Positions 22,601-32,473 of a stretch of 64,000 nt of DNA are shown here, in pieces. Below the pieces are notes generated by a model, which saw nothing but the letters and a program-made list of their open reading frames with translations, searched no databases and was not told where the DNA came from. The translations under genes were made by a program, and so were the position numbers. Within the stretch, counting starts at the first letter, position 1; each line of letters starts with the position of its first letter. Location of the stretch: positions 186,001 to 250,000 of the forward strand of contig JALIZF010001467.1 in NCBI GenBank assembly GCA_029948255.1. Reading direction: 5' to 3'. The DNA is from Telmatactis stephensoni (taxonomy: Eukaryota; Cnidaria; Anthozoa; Actiniaria; Isophelliidae).

Positions 22601-23882
22601 AGAATGGTTTCCAAATAAACATTTTAGGATTTTTTGAACGTCAAAAATGAGCGACTTATGCCAATAACTTTCGAATTTTTTAATTTTTCGCAAATCCCAT
22701 GCTCGGCTTTAAAGAAAAGGCTGTAAAGAATATAAATATTGAAAAAACACTTCCTTTTGATAAAACCTGCCAAAGATTATAGCTTTTTAAAGAAACCGGA
22801 AGTAAAGTGTCCTGCGCATGCGCAATAAGAACGAAAATGAGCCCTTTTTGTCAGGTGTGCGTTGCTCTACCGGAAGTCAAATGATTCCCGCCAAAAACGC
22901 GCGCGCGTGTGCCTATTCAATTTTGCCGGCCAAAAGAAGACCCTATTTTGCATAGCAACCGTTGCACAGCAACGATATATGTCAGTACACCCTTAAAATT
23001 CCATGGGTTGTAGACAAATTCTAAAGAATATACTACACACTGTCGAGGCTGAGGTTGAGTGACAAGAACCGTCTATTATTGATCATTGAAACAAAAAGTA
23101 ACTTAACTTAGCTAAAACACTTGCTTCTGTTTAGAAATATCACTTCCCAGTATGACATAGCCTTTTACATCAAAACTGCAATGTGATTTTGTGCTGTGTA
23201 TCAACATTTTGATTGGTCAAATGTCCACACAGACTTTGATGTGTTTATGTGAATCTTGTAAAGCACAAAGAATCATTTTGGTGTTTTTTTAGAGCCTTGA
23301 TAAAAAGCTCAGAGAAAACTTAAGGGACTCAAGGAATAGTTTATTTACTACAGATATTCCATCAGGACAGATAAGGTAAGCTAAGTGGTCATAAAGTATT
23401 TAGACTTTTAATATAATTATGCTCTCTTTTACCTTGAACATATATACCATATATATATACATATATACCGGATTCCCACACGGCAAACATGTAAACCAGT
23501 TTTTATTTATCTTTTTTGTAAATATATACGCTGATGTTTTTACCGTGTCAAAATAAAGTTGTCTGTCTGTCTGTCTACCTTTAGTTACTCTTTACCACAG
23601 TCATGTGAAATTTACTCTGTATTGTACAGCCACTTTCTTCTTTCCTTCCTTCCTTCCTTCCTTTCTTTCTTTCTTTCCATGTTTCTTTGTTTATTTATTT
23701 ATTTGTTTGTTTGTTTATTTATTTGTTTATTTATTTATTTATTTATTTATATATTTATTTATTTATATATTTATTTATTTATATATTTATTTATATATTT
23801 ATTTATTTATTTATTTATTTATTTATATATTTATTTATTTATTTATTTGTTTATTTATTTATTTATTTATTTATTTATATAT

Positions 23883-23913
<31 letters not shown>

Positions 23914-26900
23914 TTTGTTTGTTTGTTTGTTTGTTTGTTTGTTTGTTTGTTTGTTTATTTATTTATTTATTTATTTGTTTATTTATTTATTATTTAGTTT
24001 TCAGAGACCAGTGCTTGTTATATTAGATCGTAACATGGATCTTTGTACACCCTTACACCACACATGGACCTACCAGGCTCTTGCTCATGATGTTTTGGTA
24101 TGACTAACTGTAATGCAATATTGATTAATCTCTCAGTTATTATTATATAGGTAGTAATGGTAGGGGGTTCCTGTGGCATCCATTCATTGACCATACATCC
24201 ATGATCATTAACAGCATATAAATTTGTCTTTATAATTCAATGTTAATTTTCTTAAATCTTCACATTTTTGTGTTGCAATAACAAAGATTGTAATGTGTCT
24301 TTATGTATTTTTGCTGTACATACTCTAAAAATATTCACAGATATTTTAGGTTTTAGAGCTCTAAAGTTAGGCAGTTAAACACTCATGGGCTAAGAGTATG
24401 AAATGAGTAAGGCATGCATCTCTAAACTGTATTACATGTAAGTTTCAAGTTTAATTCATACAGGAACTGCATCTAAATCGAGTCACAGTAAAGGAATCCC
24501 CAGCCAATGTGAATGAAGAACATCCAGACCCACATCACAGGCATCCTGTCCAAATGAAAGTCAAAACTTATGATCTGCATTCAACAGATAGATTCTGGGA
24601 TTCACATAAGGGCAGGTAGAAGTCATTGCTAACTGTTACATATTATGTATACCCATAGCTTTTCACTCACTTCTCCTGACCTATTTGTTGATACATTATA
24701 TCCTTGAAAAATCCACATAATGGTATTCCAGTACCTAAAACAGAGCTGCTTAAGAGCCCTGAGCTTATATTAGTTTGTAAGGGGTTTTTAAGGAGGTGGG
24801 CTCATACCTTTGTTTTACAAGTGTCAGTGGTAGGTTACAGTGATATTTATTGTTCCTGGTGATGCTTTCCTACATTTTTGTACAGTTACAGCATTCAAAG
24901 TTGTATAGTCTAAAGTAAAAATAAATATATTCTGAGGAGGGGGCTTATACACTGTAATCAGAGGGCTAATAACTGGTCCATATTATTTTTTTGTTTGCTG
25001 TTAAGAGGACTTTTAACCACAGGACGTATCTACTTTTGAATGCTATTAAAAGTAACAAGTATTTTTTAGCCCATTTCCAACAGTTGCCGAGTCAATTCAG
25101 AAGGAGCTTGATGAGTATCGTGCTTCGGAAGAAGAAGTAAAGAGATTAAAAAATGTTATGGTATGTAGTAAATTATGGTATATAAAAACTTTTGTCCCAT
25201 TGTAAAGACTGTATACAATACTTACAATATGTACATATAGCAAACTCTGATCTGTCATCTTAATATTATTGCTGTAGTATTTATTTAAACAGTTGAAAGG
25301 CATTTCATATGTGAAGTGAAGATTTTTTGCTTCCAGTCCATATGCATCTTCAGATTATTTATCAGTTCTTAGCTTCATTTACTGGTATCTATTAAATCTG
25401 TAGTAAAACAAATTATTTTGTAATTTGAAGGGTATGGATGCAAATAATGAAGAAGCTATGACAGAACTTTTGAGTGATAGTACAGCAAAACTTACCTCAG
25501 CTGTCAGGTAATTATTATAATTGTTTATCATAATGAATGTAAAAAGTCTAGAAAAACATTCGTTTTTGATTATTTTGTAGTTCTTTACCTGAACTTCTTG
25601 AGAAGAAAAAGCTTATTGATATGCATACCAACATTGCAACTGCACTTTTAGAGCATATTAAGGTATGAATTAAATTACTACTAATTAGTTTATATTATCT
25701 TACTGTAAATATGTACATGTAGCAGTAACAAATATTTAATGCCATAAAGTGGTTTTCGTATGAGTGGGAAACTTATGTACCATACTGTGACCGTGTCAGT
25801 GCCGTGATGTCTATTAAAACATTTGAAATTAGAAGGGTGATTAGTGCAAAACAGCAGCACTCAAGCAAACAAGGGATCGCACGATCCACAGCAGCAGCAA
25901 GCACATGGGCCAGCCCTGTACAAGGGTGAAGGTACTCCGCAGCAGCAGCAGCAGCAACAGACCGATGACCAATGGCCTTGACTTTCACTTTGCCTAAATT
26001 ACATTTAGCCACATTAAAAACATTTGAAATTAGAAGGGTGATTAGGGCTAACCCAGAATTAAGTCTTAGGAAAACCATTGAATTTAACCCTGGGTTAAAG
26101 TTAATTGTCTTCTGAATAACTGGGCCCTGATGTACAAAAATAATATTAATCATTTTAGAAGAGAAAGTTGGATATCTACTTTGAAACAGAAGAAAAAATC
26201 ATGAGCAAAACAACTTTAGTAAGTTCAGAAAAACATATGAAATATCTTTACTATTCATCCATTCCCTTCCTTCTGTACTGTTCCATTTCATTTATTTCCC
26301 TTCCCTTCCCTTCCCTTCCCTTCCCTTCCCTTCCCTTCCCTTCCCTTCCCTTCCCTTCCCTTCCCTTCCCTTCCCTTCCCTTCCCTTCCCTTCCCTTCCC
26401 TTCCCTTCCCTTCCCTTCTCTCCCCTTCTCTTCCCTTCTCTTCTCTTCTCTTCTCTTCTCTTCTCTTCTCTTCTCTTCTCTTCTCTCCTCTCCTCTCCTC
26501 TTCTCTTCTCTTCTGAAAAAACTGACTTTCTAGTAATGTTGTAATTTTGATTTTCATTGAAGGATAAATCTATCTTAGAGATCATCCAGGACCCTGATGG
26601 TAATCAATCTGATTTTGTTTTGTATTTGATGATAAATATTTCAACTTCAACTTTCCCTCTTATCATTTTGTTTTCTTTATGGTTAATGGTTTAGAGTCAA
26701 TAGTGATACTGGCACAAACTGTTTCATTTAATTGTTCTTCTTATTCATAATTTACAATTCAGAGTTCACACATAACTTTTAAAGTCTTTCTCTCTTTATA
26801 ATAGCTGGGACACCAGAGGATAAGCTGAGACTGTTTATTATTTATTTTGTATCTGGACTAGCCATGTCTCCTGTAAGTGAAGTACCTTTCTCTTTTAGTT

Positions 26901-29900
26901 ATGTAAGATCATTTTATTGTCCAAAGTATTAAGGGTAGGTAATGGCAAATTGGGCCATAACCAAGGCTAGCAACTGGCAGGAGGTAACCATGGCAACCTA
27001 GCCTCAGGTCAACCTTGGCACCTGTCACACTCGTCACAGTGGAATAATTCCTAGCTTAATCGCTAGCCCTGCTATTGCCCAATTTGCTATTAGCCATCTA
27101 CCCTCCATCCTTTGGAGCAACCAATTAAAGTGGGATCATGATCAATCATAAATATAAACAATTATTGTTTAGACTTACCTCATCTAACCCCTCAGGGGAG
27201 GGAGGGGGGGGGGAAAGGCAAAACACATGCTGTACAGCTGAGGTAATGATAGCAATGGCAACGTAAGGGCAAGCATTAATAGGTGCACAGGGCAACAAAA
27301 AGAAACATTAGGGGGAGTGATGGCAGGTGTACATAATGAATTGATAGTTAGCGTACTTTTGAGTTGCAATCCAAGTTAATGTTGCTTCTAAACATACATC
27401 CACATACAGTAAATCATGTACTTGCTCTGTCTCTGTCTGTCTGTCTGTCTGTCTGTTGGTCTGTCTCTCTCTCTCTCAAATGTCTGATAAAAGATGAAAT
27501 ATTTTTATTATAGACAGAGTTTGATCAGTATGCATCAGCACTTCTAGAATGTGGTGTCCAGTCTGCAGCACTAAGTTATATTAAGAAATGGAAGTAAGTA
27601 CAGTGAATTCACTATATTAAGAAATGGAAGTAAGTACAGTGAATTCACATTTTGAATCATGGGTGACTGTTTTAGGGGATCCTCATTTTAGCATTTATTT
27701 GAAGAAATGAATGAATGGATGGTAAGAAAAAGAAGAAAAATAAGCAAAATAAACTGCAAATTAATCACGACTACTGTAGATAGAATAAAAGTATTTAAGA
27801 CAGTCCTGACAATCATTTACTGCAAGTGTGTAATATGGAATGTCTGTTAATAATAACTGTTAGTCTAAAGAAATTTTGGATGTACTCTTGAGCAACATTT
27901 TTTATTTTTGATGTAGAGCTTTTACCAAGATTACTACAGTGCCTTTGCAGTCTGGCGGAGGGGGACAGAACACATACAGGTACAGTTACATAAAGGCTAC
28001 AGGCTATGAAGAGTATTTACATGGTCAAAATACATGATCAAAATGTCTTAGTACTTGTATGTTAATGTCAGTTGATAGGATGTCAGTAGGTTGGTAGGAT
28101 ATCAGCAGATTGTTGGTAGGTTGTGAGTTGCTTGTTGATAGGGTGTCAGCCCAGGGGAGGGAGACTCTAATATAGAGAAGGATGGGGATGCTCATTGGAC
28201 ATTTTGGAAATACCCCCTAAAAGGTACCCAAGTCTTGTCCAGGTGGGTGTGGCAACACATGATTTTTACCCCAAAAAAGGTAAAGTTTCGATAGTATTTA
28301 AGATGGAATCTTCAAACACCTTTACTTGTAAAGTTTATGAGGGAGTTTATATTTACCTCTTAGGTGTCATGTTATTGGTATGATGTCAATAGGTTGTTGG
28401 TAGGGTGTCAGTAGGTTGTTGGTAGGGTGTCAGTAGATTGTTGGTAGGGTGTCAGTAGGTTGTTGGTAGGGTGTCAGTAGGTTGTTGGTAGGGTGTCAGT
28501 AGGTTGTTGGTAGGGTGTCAGTAGGTTGTTGGTAGGGTGTCAGTAGGTTGTTGGTAGGGTGTCAGTAGGTTGTTTATAGGATATCAGTAAGTTGGTAGGG
28601 TGTCAGTAGGTTGTTGGTAGGGTGTCAGTAGGTTGTTTATAGGATATCAGTAAGTTGGTAGGGTGTCAGTAGGTTGTTGGTAGGGTGTCAGTAGGTTGTT
28701 GGTAGGGTGTCAGTAGGTTGTTGGTAGGGTGTCAGTAGGTTGTTGGTAGGGTGTCAGTAGGTTGTTGGTAGGGTGTCAGTAGGTTGTTGGTAGGGTGTCA
28801 GTAGGTTGTTGGTAGGGTGTCAGTAGGTTGTTGGTAGGGTGTCAGTAGGTTGTTGGTAGGGTGTCAGTAGGTTGTTGGTAGGGTGTCAGTAGGTTGTTGG
28901 TAGGGTGTCAGTAGGTTGTTGGTAGGGTGTCAGTAGGTTGTTGGTAGGGTGTCAGTAGGTTGTTGGTAGGGTATCAGTAGATGGTTGGTTAGGTATCAGT
29001 AGGTTGTTGGTAGGTTATCAGTAGATCATTGGTAGGTTATCATTAAACTGATAGACGTGCCATGCTAAAATATAAATATGATGTAAATAGCTAAATGTCT
29101 ACTATACTAAATAAGTAATAAGTAAATAGATAATGGTGGTAAAAATGCTAAAAAATATGTCTTGTACAATATCTATATTCACATAAACCCTGTAAGTAGT
29201 ATTAATACATGTAATTAGGTGTTTTCTTACATATTTTTGTTTCTATCAGTGCAATGTTCTCACGAATCATGAGCTCAGGATCCCAGTTTGTGATGGAAGG
29301 TGTCAAGAATCTTGTTGTTGGTAACAAGGTAATATCATATATTACTGTATAAATCCTTTCATCTTATTTCCACCCAGTCAGCTCAGTTGGTTGAGCACTG
29401 GGAGGTCAGGGTTCAAATTCCCTGACTGGACCAACACTCAGATTGTTTAAATTCACTGAGGAAATTTGAGTAGATTGAGGAGATAGAGAGAGAGAAGACC
29501 TCACTCTAGCAATGCATCTAACAACCTATAATGGACTTTGCTGAGTGCTGGGCTCAGACATAGACAGACATCAAGTTGCACAATACTAATAACAATGTAT
29601 TTTTGAACAGAATTTACCAGTGACACGTATGGTGGATGCAGTGATGGACAACAAATCCAGTCCGGTAAGTACTATAACTTAATAATGACATATAGTCCAC
29701 CAATAAGGGCCAGACTTCTATGTACACTTTGTGTAAATTTGCAAAGTACTATCACGTAAGCAGGGGGTATTACTCAATGCCAAGTTCTACATGGGACAAC
29801 CCTGTTGAGGTCCAAGCCTTAGGTTTTCCTGAGCCTCCCTATAATGTCATGCATCATGAGAACCTGGGAATAGTCTTTAATGATGTTATAATTTTGAAAT

Positions 29901-31796
29901 TTGATTTCCAGTCACTGTTCTGCAGTTGTTTTCCAGACAACTTTTGTAGAAGTGTATATCAATATTGCCCTTGCTCAGGGGAGCAAAGGTAGTTGACTGG
30001 TTAGATCATTTTCCTCTCACCTCTGTGGTGCCTGGTTTGATTCCTCGATGGGATACTCTGAGTACATTTTAGTCTGGCAGGTTGTGTAGTTCTGCAAACT
30101 ACTTAAAACTTTCTTCTTTCTATTTCATTTAGGAAGTTGAGGAATTTCGCTACTTTGATCCTAAAATGCTTCGTGTTACAGACAGGTATTTATTGAAGAC
30201 CTCTTACCATCTGACACCTTCCTTGACGAGCACAAATCACTCCTTTCCCATCAGGTGTTTTTGAGTATTCGCAATAGTTTAGCCATGTTTTAATGCCATG
30301 CAACATTAAGACAACCCAAAGAGATTTTTAAACTTTCAAATTTTCAAGAAATTTGAGCAACAATTACATTTATCATAATTATAAAGTGATGTTAAGCGAA
30401 ATGTATGCTTTCTAGCAACAGTTTTTGCAGATTCAATGTTAAACATGCTCACTGGTGGTTTGTTAATTTGTATGAAAAATTGTTTGAGTGTCCTTGGTTG
30501 GTGTGCCAGTTGCGTTGTCATTGATTTATCAACTGACAGCAAATATTCACTCACTTTACAGCACTTCTATTCCACGAAATAAAACACCTTTTCAAGAGGT
30601 AATGACTTCAGTAATTTGATTTTGTTGATGAACTTGTGCTTATTTTCTTTATTTTATTTTATTGGCTTAATTTGCCTATTAGGTGAGCAAAGTGCAATTG
30701 CTTTGCCAATAGCTCGGCAATGTATTGTACACCTATTTCAAAAATAGAGTGATTTCAAAAAACCTGTGAAATAGTTATTAGACTAATATACACTGTTAGA
30801 CCTTATTACTATTGTTTTCTTGTGTTCTTAGAGTGATTTTCATCGGACTGTGAAACAATTACTAATAGTCAGTGTTTAATAGCGTCTATAATAGTTGTAT
30901 TGCAACAAAAGAAAATAATGGGTACAGTGTCTACTAGTGTCTATTAACTTAGTAACTAGCCTTCATGAAACTTTTTGAAATAAGTCATTGAAATTGTTGC
31001 CCTTGTTTGTATCAACAGGCTATTGTCTTTGTAGTTGGTGGAGGGAATTTTATTGAATATCAGAATTTGATGGACTATTCTAAGGTACTGTTGCGATAAT
31101 AAAAAATAAAATGAACGAACGAACGGACGAACGAACGAACGAACGAACGGCAGATAACCTGAGTATCATGCCCTTTTTGGGAGGGGAGGGGAGGGGGAAA
31201 GAGGGGAAGGGGACTGGGGAGGGGAGGAGGGGGCTCTCAAAAAGGGCCTGATACTCGGGTTAAGCGGCAGAAGAAGAACCACTCTATGAATCTGGTGAAA
31301 AGATTGATTTATTATGATTTATTTATTTTATAATGAATAATAATAACGGATATGATGATGATGGTAATAATGATGATGATGATAATTATGATATGATAAC
31401 ACTTCAATGTTGTTTGTTATTGTCTAGAGAAACTCTGGAACTAAAAAAATTCTTTATGGAGCAAGTGAAATTTTAAATGCCACACAGTTTATCAAGCAGG
31501 TAATAACCTCATTCCACAAATATTATTTTAACCATTTATATTGGTTCAATTTGATTATACTCTCCCGATTGGACGAGGGGAAGCCACTTATATTCACTCT
31601 TCTCACTCTCCACAAATAATTTTCTAAGACTGATGCTCGTCTTCCACGCCCCCTCTTTCCATTAGTGCTCCGTTTTAATGGCATTAAAGATGCTTAAAGC
31701 TACACGGAATGGAAATGAAATAATTGATGACAATATAAAACTTTGTGATAATCTTGTCCACAGCTGACTCGTCTTGGTACCGAAGCAGCCTCTTAG
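16645..31796 (+). CDS. SCFD1: SCFD1/Sly1, SM protein for ER-Golgi SNARE assembly (26 exons)
   Basis: Exons: 16645-16678, 18256-18326, 18504-18592, 18980-19070, 19557-19679, 20251-20338, 20965-21054, 21630-21685, 23293-23375, 23998-24097, 24464-24615, 25070-25160, 25431-25507, 25581-25662, 26159-26218, 26563-26599, 26805-26872, 27514-27593, 27917-27979, 29250-29328, 29611-29664, 30133-30185, 30562-30598, 31019-31084, 31428-31499, 31764-31796. All have GT-AG ends and compatible phases. The total, 1,929 nt, codes 642 residues, the same as human SCFD1 as I know it. Signature stretches run the whole length: [108 protein letters not shown]. Sec1/Munc18-family Sly1 binds syntaxin-5/18 at ER and Golgi. 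An AATAAA follows at 31917. Introns are heavily loaded with repeats (separate entries). Confidence 0.96.
17274..17465. repeat. MITE family E in SCFD1 intron 1
   Basis: It contains GTTCGTGGTGGCTAAGGCTA, CACAAGGCTCTCAAACAATA and the mirrored TATTGTTTAACAGCCTTGTG. A second, less degraded copy enters the right edge of the window at 63848. Confidence 0.65.
17502..17715 (+). repeat. (AAT)n followed by a dispersed repeat
   Basis: The run of AAT triplets leads into TTTATATAGCGCCTATCC and GCACTTTACAAAAACAT, a widespread marine-invertebrate repeat type. It is non-coding here. Confidence 0.5.
18350..18455. repeat. MITE family D, half copy in SCFD1 intron 2
   Basis: It shares TATACCATTCTATACCATT, AAAAAGTCACTAAGGCCA and an AAACCCTTCAATTAT end with the other family D copies. 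Confidence 0.65.
18561..18719 (+). repeat. 53-bp tandem triplication spanning the SCFD1 exon 3 donor
   Basis: Three copies (18561-18613, 18614-18666, 18667-18719) each contain the last 32 or so bases of exon 3 plus a GTAAGTGTCC donor. They differ by a few substitutions. Only the first copy's donor keeps the SCFD1 frame; past it the next codon is TAA. Confidence 0.95.
18719..18880. repeat. Inverted repeat in SCFD1 intron 3
   Basis: CCAAATCAAAATATGGCAAC pairs with a TGCCATATTTTGATTTGG block about 130 bp away. Inner CAATTTGAA / TTCAAATTG and TTGTTCTGGAATGATT / AATCATGGT blocks extend it. Confidence 0.65.
19827..20130 (+). repeat. tRNA-derived SINE in SCFD1 intron 5
   Basis: A pol III A box (TGGCCTAGTGG) is followed about 45 bp later by a B box (GGTTCAAGTTCC), the spacing of a tRNA-derived SINE head. 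No intact cloverleaf or anticodon arm can be drawn, so it is not called a tRNA gene. The 3' boundary is a guess. Confidence 0.55.
20389..20546. repeat. MITE family D, full copy in SCFD1 intron 6
   Basis: It starts GAAGGGTTCAATGTGAAAAT, ends GTTTTCACAGGGAATCCTTC and has the paired AAGTGACTTTTTGAT / ATCAAAAAGTCACTT blocks. Confidence 0.75.
22198..23078. repeat. Nested foldback element in SCFD1 intron 8
   Basis: The outer arms (about 22198-22285 and 22998-23078) pair through CAACCTCAGCCTCGACAG / CTGTCGAGGCTGAGGTTG and CCATGG-bearing inner ends. A second inverted repeat lies inside: TAAGGGTGTATTGACATATA at 22328 and ATATGTCAGTACACCCTTA at 22977. The core holds no recognisable transposase. Confidence 0.75.
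23635..23996 (+). repeat. TTCC/TTTA/TTTG tetranucleotide tract abutting the exon 10 acceptor
   Basis: TTCC then TTTC repeats lead into about 300 bp of TTTA with interspersed TTTG and TATA variants, ending directly in TATTTAG, the SCFD1 exon 10 acceptor. Three overlapping repeat-encoded frames here are not genes. Confidence 0.97.
25755..26050. repeat. MITE C half copy plus 34-bp direct repeats around a CAG tract
   Basis: A half copy of family C (TTTTCGTATGAGTGGGAAAC) is followed by AACATTTGAAATTAGAAGGG at about 25818 and again at about 26018. CAGCAGCAGCAG runs lie between. This is a duplicated flank around an inserted or slipped segment in SCFD1 intron 14. Confidence 0.6.
26300..26515 (+). 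repeat. (TTCCC)n-(TTCTC)n microsatellite in SCFD1 intron 15
   Basis: About 25 copies of TTCCC pass into TTCTC and TCCTC variants. It lies about 50 bp upstream of the 37-nt exon 16. Repeat-encoded frames on both strands are not genes. Confidence 0.97.
27577..27648 (+). repeat. 36-bp perfect tandem duplication spanning the SCFD1 exon 18 donor
   Basis: Copies 27577-27612 and 27613-27648 are identical and each includes the exon end TTAAGAAATGGAA plus GTAAGTACAG. Use of the second donor would add 36 nt containing an in-frame TAA. Confidence 0.95.
28380..29045 (+). repeat. 22-bp minisatellite in SCFD1 intron 19
   Basis: About 28 tandem copies of a unit reading GTAGGTTGTTGGTAGGGTGT plus CA, with degenerate copies at both ends and two copies of a variant containing TTTATAGGATATC. 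Degenerate units start as early as about 28080. Confidence 0.95.
29376..29560 (+). repeat. tRNA-derived SINE in SCFD1 intron 20
   Basis: An A-box-like CAGCTCAGTTGGTTGAGCAC and a B box GGTTCAAATTCC within a CAGGG/CCCTG T-arm stem. The anticodon arm is missing, so it is not a functional tRNA. Confidence 0.6.
29978..30110 (+). repeat. tRNA-derived SINE remnant in SCFD1 intron 21
   Basis: A-box-like TAGTTGACTGGTTAGATC is followed by B-box-like GGTTTGATTCC. It is more degraded than the 29376 copy. Confidence 0.45.
31106..31265 (+). repeat. (GAAC)n and a paired G-rich block in SCFD1 intron 24
   Basis: GAAC tetramers are followed by an inverted pair, GAGTATCATGCCCTTTTTG and CAAAAAGGGCCTGATACTC, around a GGGGAGGGG tract. 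This is a small foldback element. Confidence 0.65.
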
Positions 31797-31916
31797 TTGA
31801 CCATAGCTGGATTATCAGAACACAAGGCATAGCTGTCCAGAGACTGGATTTCACTAGCGACATAAGCACAAGGATTTTCTTTTTACCTGCGCTTCTATTT
31901 ATGTTCGTGTTATTTC

Positions 31917-31922
31917 AATAAA
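31917..31922 (+). terminator. SCFD1 polyadenylation signal
   Basis: An AATAAA about 120 nt after the SCFD1 stop codon, the first in the 3' flank. Confidence 0.6.
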
Positions 31923-32473
31923 AACGAAGCATATGCTTGCGCTTTTGCTTGTGTCGCTGGTGGAAAATAATGAATATTAGGCATTATTTAAGAGTCATTC
32001 CCTGGTGTTGTTTCTTCCTTTATCTCAATTATACATGACGCATTTCTCTAATTATTATGTTAATTAACAAATCCGGCACTAAGTCATCACCCGATAAAAT
32101 CTTTTTTTAAGCAAGTATACTGACTGAACAGAGTTCATTGAACGATAAAATATTATATTAACAAATATATGTGGCTCGATAAGTAGCAAATATTAAGAGA
32201 GGAAAAATACCAAAAACGGACTTGGGCAGGTGGGAAGATTTCGTAATGCAAATCAATATGAAAATCATTTAAGATTAAATACATACAAAAGTAGTAGTTA
32301 GACTGTGTGTTGGTTTTCAATGCATTTTAATTTCTTCCTGTAAAACGCGTCACGAAATGCTATGGTGGTAATGAGTTCCTTTCGTGTAAAACAATGTAAA
32401 ACTTCTTATTGGATAGAAAATTCCCCTTTAGCCCACAATATTACAATTGACCCAACTGAAAAAGCCGTTCAAA

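Noticed and set aside
23559..24103. Three long hydrophobic frames rich in LFIYLF
   Set aside because: Encoded by the TTTA microsatellite in SCFD1 intron 9; the tail of one simply runs into exon 10.
26168..26585. Frames rich in PSLPF or REGKG
   Set aside because: Products of the TTCCC/TTCTC array; only 26168-26218 overlaps a real exon (SCFD1 exon 15).
29376..29440. A tRNA gene
   Set aside because: A- and B-box-like sequences are present but no anticodon arm or acceptor stem can be paired; better explained as a SINE head.
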